From: Verrucomicrobiota bacterium
GTDB taxonomy: Bacteria > Verrucomicrobiota > Verrucomicrobiia > Limisphaerales > AV2
Direction: 5' to 3'
Length of the DNA: 8,437 bases
Assembly (NCBI GenBank): GCA_003219345.1
Contig: QHOP01000028.1
Span: forward strand, 1-8,437
Shown: positions 5,752-8,437 of the stretch, piece after piece
How positions within the stretch are numbered: the stretch's first letter is position 1
How the letters are laid out: the number at the start of each line of letters is the position of its first letter
Program-made: the position numbers and the translations under genes
Notes under the pieces: generated by a model
The model's input: only the letters and a program-made list of their open reading frames with translations
Told to the model about the DNA's origin: nothing
Database searches by the model: none

Positions 5752-6675
5752 TCAAGGCCGCAATAACGAGACAATCGTTCGCCATTTGGTCTCGTTGTCG
5801 CCGGGAGTCTCAGACGTCGGGTTAGGGCCAGTTCCGCCCCAAAGCTTCGGATCGAAGGCGGCCTTGGTCGTGCTGAATTTCACGTGCCCGTCTCCCCAAA
5901 GCACATTAAGGCCGTATGGATTCTTGCCACTGGTATGGGCCATGGTGCCCCAGGTGTAAATCAGATCGGTCTCCATCGACCGCTGCGAGCTTAATTCCGT
6001 CTGTTTGTGGGCCACTTGCGTCCAACCCCGATTCGCGTCGCTCTCTTTTCTGGAAGGAACGTCCATTTGTGGGAAGTAATTGTAGGTCATATTTACCTGC
6101 CCATCGACCGCGTACATGGGCCAGGGAACTTTGTCGCTTTCGAAATATTTCTTCTCGAAAACAACTCTGAACCACTTCTGCTGCCGTGAGCTTGGACAAT
6201 AAAATATCGGCGGTGCCTGCAGATATTTGCCGGTGTAGAGAAGGCCCAGGTTCACTGCGAGCTTCGGCTCGGCCGGCTTGCCAACTGTCCCTCCCCAACC
6301 GTAAAGAAGATAACTAAAGTATGGATAACTAATCGGCGGTAGGTCCGGGTCGTAGAACGGGGGAGGAAGCCGGTCCTGGTAGTCGTCAGCATATAAGAAG
6401 GTTGCGAGGCCCATTTGTCGGAGATTGTTCGAACAGGACGTCTGCTTGGACATCTCTTTCGCGCGAGACAACGCGGGCAGGAGCAAGCCGGCCAGAATGG
6501 CGATAATCGCAATTACCACCAGCAGTTCGATCAATGTGAAGCCGCAGCGAGGCCGAGAGGGGGCGTCCTGGGAGAACGGCTCCGCTCCCGGGATGAGTGT
6601 CTTCACGTCACGCTCGCCAATGCAGGAGTGGTGCCTGGCGTGGTTCGAATTGATGATGTGGGAGGCGGTTTTCAT
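5752..6675 (-). CDS. Prepilin-type N-terminal cleavage/methylation domain protein (pseudopilin-like)
   Basis: Type IV pilin/type II secretion pseudopilin-like protein, 307 residues. Start supported by GGAAAGGAAG with a good spacing before the ATG. A long, partly charged 45-residue leader ends at Gly45, the expected prepilin peptidase site, followed by FTLIELLVVIAIIAILAG (46-63) with the conserved Glu50 (mature residue 5) and one membrane helix. The globular part contains CSNNLRQMGLATFLYADDY (81-99), IFYCPSS (157-163) and near the C-terminus HTSG...GLNVLWGDGHVKF (247-267). This last piece is the prepilin-associated H-X9-DG motif, but here 14 residues separate His247 from Asp262-Gly263. Such proteins are very numerous in Verrucomicrobiota and Planctomycetota; individual roles (surface assembly, secretion, substrate capture) are mostly unknown. 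It stands on the same strand as the upstream tannase-family gene, 222 bases after it, and probably has its own promoter. Confidence 0.9.
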   Translation of the reverse strand: MKTASHIINSNHARHHSCIGERDVKTLIPGAEPFSQDAPSRPRCGFTLIELLVVIAIIAILAGLLLPALSRAKEMSKQTSCSNNLRQMGLATFLYADDYQDRLPPPFYDPDLPPISYPYFSYLLYGWGGTVGKPAEPKLAVNLGLLYTGKYLQAPPIFYCPSSRQQKWFRVVFEKKYFESDKVPWPMYAVDGQVNMTYNYFPQMDVPSRKESDANRGWTQVAHKQTELSSQRSMETDLIYTWGTMAHTSGKNPYGLNVLWGDGHVKFSTTKAAFDPKLWGGTGPNPTSETPGDNETKWRTIVSLLRP

Positions 6676-6778
6676 ACGATGCTTCCTTTCCGGATAAGTC
6701 AGTTGTTGGGGCCGTCCACACGCCGGCGCGGTCGGAGCATTCGGATGGCTTCAAGCGAAACCTTATTCATAGACGACC

Positions 6779-6808
6779 AGGATAGCACGCTGCGGGCGAT
6801 AGGTGAAA
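6779..6808 (-). promoter_or_regulatory. Candidate promoter for the prepilin-like gene
   Basis: On the minus strand TTTCAC (6808-6803) and TATCCT (6784-6779) are 18 bases apart, and the latter is preceded by TGC, giving an extended -10 (TGCTATCCT). It lies about 105 bases upstream of the prepilin start in a gene-free stretch. This is a visual match only; Verrucomicrobiota promoter consensus is not well known to me. Confidence 0.3.
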
Positions 6809-6852
6809 GGTTATTTTCGGATGCTGACGATTGATTTCCCAATCGAGATTGA

Positions 6853-6889
6853 GGTTGCCGATACGTATCGAGCGCCATCGAAAGCAACC
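6853..6889. other. Nested palindrome between tannase-family gene and prepilin gene
   Basis: A perfect 12-bp palindrome CGATACGTATCG (6859-6870) is enclosed by a 6-bp inverted repeat GGTTGC (6853-6858) / GCAACC (6884-6889). It begins 9 bases past the stop codon of the tannase-family gene. It could end that transcript as a hairpin (no T-run is present) or bind a dimeric regulator. Structure is seen; function is open. Confidence 0.35.
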
Positions 6890-6897
6890 CGCGCCAA

Positions 6898-8437
6898 TTA
6901 CTGTGCGGGTGGCTGGCTCACGAAATTCGCAGCCTCGTCGGTGCTTCCACTGCCCTTATACTTCGCCGCCTGCGGGTAGGGGAATAACGGACGCGTTCGG
7001 AGGATTTTTCCGATTGAATCCCGGCGTTCGGCGATGAGCTTATCAGGGGCCTGGCCTTCTTCAACCCAACGGACGATTGCGTCCATTTGTCCGGTAGGCA
7101 TCGCGCCTGCCCCATGGAAGCCGTGATCGACGCCCGGTGCCAGGAACAACCGGGCAAACTGCGCGGTCTCCTCTGCTCCGCCCATGTGTTGCTGCACTCG
7201 CTTGTAATAATCGATGGTGCCTGCTGCCGGGATGAGTTGATCGGCCAGGCCGTGATAGATAATGAGCTTGCCGCCCCGGTCGCGGAAGCGAGTTAGATCC
7301 GGATCATCCGTTCCGATGACTGCGCCGAACTGTTCCACGGATTGCTTCCAGAGCAGTTCAAATCCCTCCGGCGTCAACGTGGTCCAATCCCACTGCGGAT
7401 TTTGGATCAAAAAGAACCGGAACCAATCCAGAGGGATGCCGAAGGGCTTTCCCGTCAACGGCGAACCGCCCGTGTTGGCGAGGGCGAACAGGTCCGTGCC
7501 GCGCGTCAGACCGTGCCAAAGGAAAGAGCCGTCTTGTCCCCTCGGACCTTCCCAGATCTTGCGGACCACCTCGGCGTCGCCTTCGGTGAACGTGCTGTCG
7601 CCGACTTGGGAGCCCACAAGTGCTTTCGGGTTGTAGGCGCATCGCGTGGGATCGTCGATGACGCCGTCCGTGACGCCGTCCAAGGCGTCGCAGGCCGCCA
7701 CGGCCGCGGCTGTGGCCGCGTCGAACTTGGATTTTGGCATGAAATTCCTGGCGGCGAGCATCACCACCTGAGGCCAAAGATCGGCGGGAAGGAATCGATG
7801 CCAGTTGATCGCCGGGCAGGCTGAAACGATCCCGTCATAATCATTCGGGTAACGTTGCGCTTCCATCAATCCCTGGCGCCCACCCGTCGAACCACCCACG
7901 AAATAGGAATAGCGCGGGGCCTTGCCATAGAACGCCTGGGTGAGGGCCTTGCCCACGACGGTCATTTCATGGATGCCGAGATAGGCGTTATCCACGATCG
8001 ACTGCCAGTTCAGGCGTCCGTTCGCGTCGAGCGCAAAGCTGCCGCTGCCGCCCTCGTGGCCGGTGTCGGTTGCGCCCGCGGCGTATCCCTGAGTCACCGG
8101 CCCACGCAGGTTGTTGGCGCTTCCTCCTAAAAATCCGCCGCCGCCGGTTCCGCGAAATCGTCCGTTCCAGTTTGTCGCGGGCAGGCCGATGAATATCTTG
8201 ACCCGATCGCCGGACGGCGGGTGCGTGACCGTGGCGGTGACGCGGCACGAACCGTCCGAGGAATCGATGGCGGCGGAATCAATCGTGGTGTTCGGCAGCG
8301 AAACCTTGGCCAGGCTTGCGCATGGACATACGGGCGCGGCGTCAGGAAAGAGCGGTTTTGGCGGAGTCTCCGCGGCTCGGACAAAAGTGATCGCGGCCAG
8401 GAGGGTGGTTACGAGGATTGCCCTTATAATTAGCAGG
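6898..8437 (-). CDS. Secreted tannase/feruloyl esterase-family hydrolase lacking the catalytic-site disulfide cysteines (5' end cut)
   Basis: Alpha/beta hydrolase of the tannase family (fungal tannase, feruloyl esterase B, MHETase), which cleaves esters of gallic, ferulic or similar aromatic acids. The frame is open to the right edge; 512 residues are in the window (residue 1 = codon 8434-8436) and the start codon lies just outside. The visible N-terminus is a signal peptide core (IIRAILVTTLLAAITFVRA), then VCPCASLAKVSLPNTTI, typical of the family's mature start. Further family features are IFIGLPATNWNGRFRGTGGG, GYAAGATDTGHE, the nucleophile elbow YFVGGSTGGRQGLMEAQRYP (Ser183), the calcium-site-like lid segment CDALDGVTDGVIDDPTRC, GLADQLIPAAG (Asp399) and PGVDHGFHGAG (His438). 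Catalytic Ser, Asp and His are thus present. In characterised members a Cys precedes the Ser and another follows the His, forming a disulfide (the CS-D-HC motif); here both are Gly. A shorter GTG start at 8097 is rejected because it would remove the conserved N-terminal region. Confidence 0.88.
   Translation of the reverse strand, partial: LLIIRAILVTTLLAAITFVRAAETPPKPLFPDAAPVCPCASLAKVSLPNTTIDSAAIDSSDGSCRVTATVTHPPSGDRVKIFIGLPATNWNGRFRGTGGGGFLGGSANNLRGPVTQGYAAGATDTGHEGGSGSFALDANGRLNWQSIVDNAYLGIHEMTVVGKALTQAFYGKAPRYSYFVGGSTGGRQGLMEAQRYPNDYDGIVSACPAINWHRFLPADLWPQVVMLAARNFMPKSKFDAATAAAVAACDALDGVTDGVIDDPTRCAYNPKALVGSQVGDSTFTEGDAEVVRKIWEGPRGQDGSFLWHGLTRGTDLFALANTGGSPLTGKPFGIPLDWFRFFLIQNPQWDWTTLTPEGFELLWKQSVEQFGAVIGTDDPDLTRFRDRGGKLIIYHGLADQLIPAAGTIDYYKRVQQHMGGAEETAQFARLFLAPGVDHGFHGAGAMPTGQMDAIVRWVEEGQAPDKLIAERRDSIGKILRTRPLFPYPQAAKYKGSGSTDEAANFVSQPPAQ

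Noticed and set aside
6699..6887. 62-codon minus-strand frame before the prepilin gene
   Set aside because: No family resemblance or good ribosome binding site; it covers the candidate promoter and palindrome.
7358..7777. 139-codon minus-strand frame within the tannase-family gene
   Set aside because: Out-of-frame shadow of a well-supported gene; Arg/Gly/His-rich low-complexity product.
1..8437. Novel defence or mobile system
   Set aside because: All long coding frames belong to recognisable efflux, flavin reductase, esterase or pilin families; no nuclease, helicase, toxin, recombinase or reverse transcriptase motif was found on either strand.

Overview
The window reads as chromosome of a GC-rich, Gram-negative bacterium, most likely Verrucomicrobiota (Limisphaerales/Pedosphaera-like). 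The clues are a type IV prepilin-like protein with a long leader and a 'GDGHV' C-terminal motif, a CE15-type esterase beside a tannase/feruloyl-esterase-family protein, lipoprotein-type efflux components, and intergenic spaces filled with short palindromic or purine-rich repeats that I recall as common in that phylum. The phylum assignment is inference from gene content; there is no rRNA or marker gene here.

Layout. (1) Positions 1-2973, minus strand: a three-gene heavy-metal efflux (HME-RND, CzcCBA/CusCBA-like) operon, transcribed in the order outer-membrane factor lipoprotein, periplasmic adaptor lipoprotein, inner-membrane RND pump (cut by the window edge). A 140-bp element with 13-bp terminal inverted repeats and strong internal palindromes lies between the first two genes. 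(2) Positions 2974-3183: divergent intergenic region with a degenerate repeat and a small palindrome. (3) Positions 3184-3957, plus: NAD(P)H-dependent FMN reductase-like flavoprotein whose last ~40 codons are written through a palindromic repeat and a purine-rich repeat. (4) Positions 4118-5608, plus: secreted CE15-like glucuronoyl esterase. (5) Positions 5609-5751: convergent spacer with a strong hairpin. (6) Positions 5752-6675, minus: prepilin-like pseudopilin. (7) Positions 6898-8437, minus: secreted tannase/feruloyl-esterase-family hydrolase, 5' end cut by the window edge; both cysteines of the family's CS-D-HC motif are replaced by glycine.

How the genes fit together. The efflux operon would carry metal ions from periplasm or cytoplasm across the outer membrane. 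The flavin reductase is divergent from it and may or may not be related. The two esterases both point to attack on ester bonds in plant cell-wall material (glucuronoyl-lignin esters; phenolic esters), but they are on opposite strands and are not an operon. I found no defence system, CRISPR array, tRNA, rRNA or transposase. The most unusual signals are the paired Cys-to-Gly change in the tannase-family protein, the repeat-derived tail on the flavin reductase, the MITE/REP-like element inside the efflux operon, and an adaptor that seems to lack the lipoyl domain.
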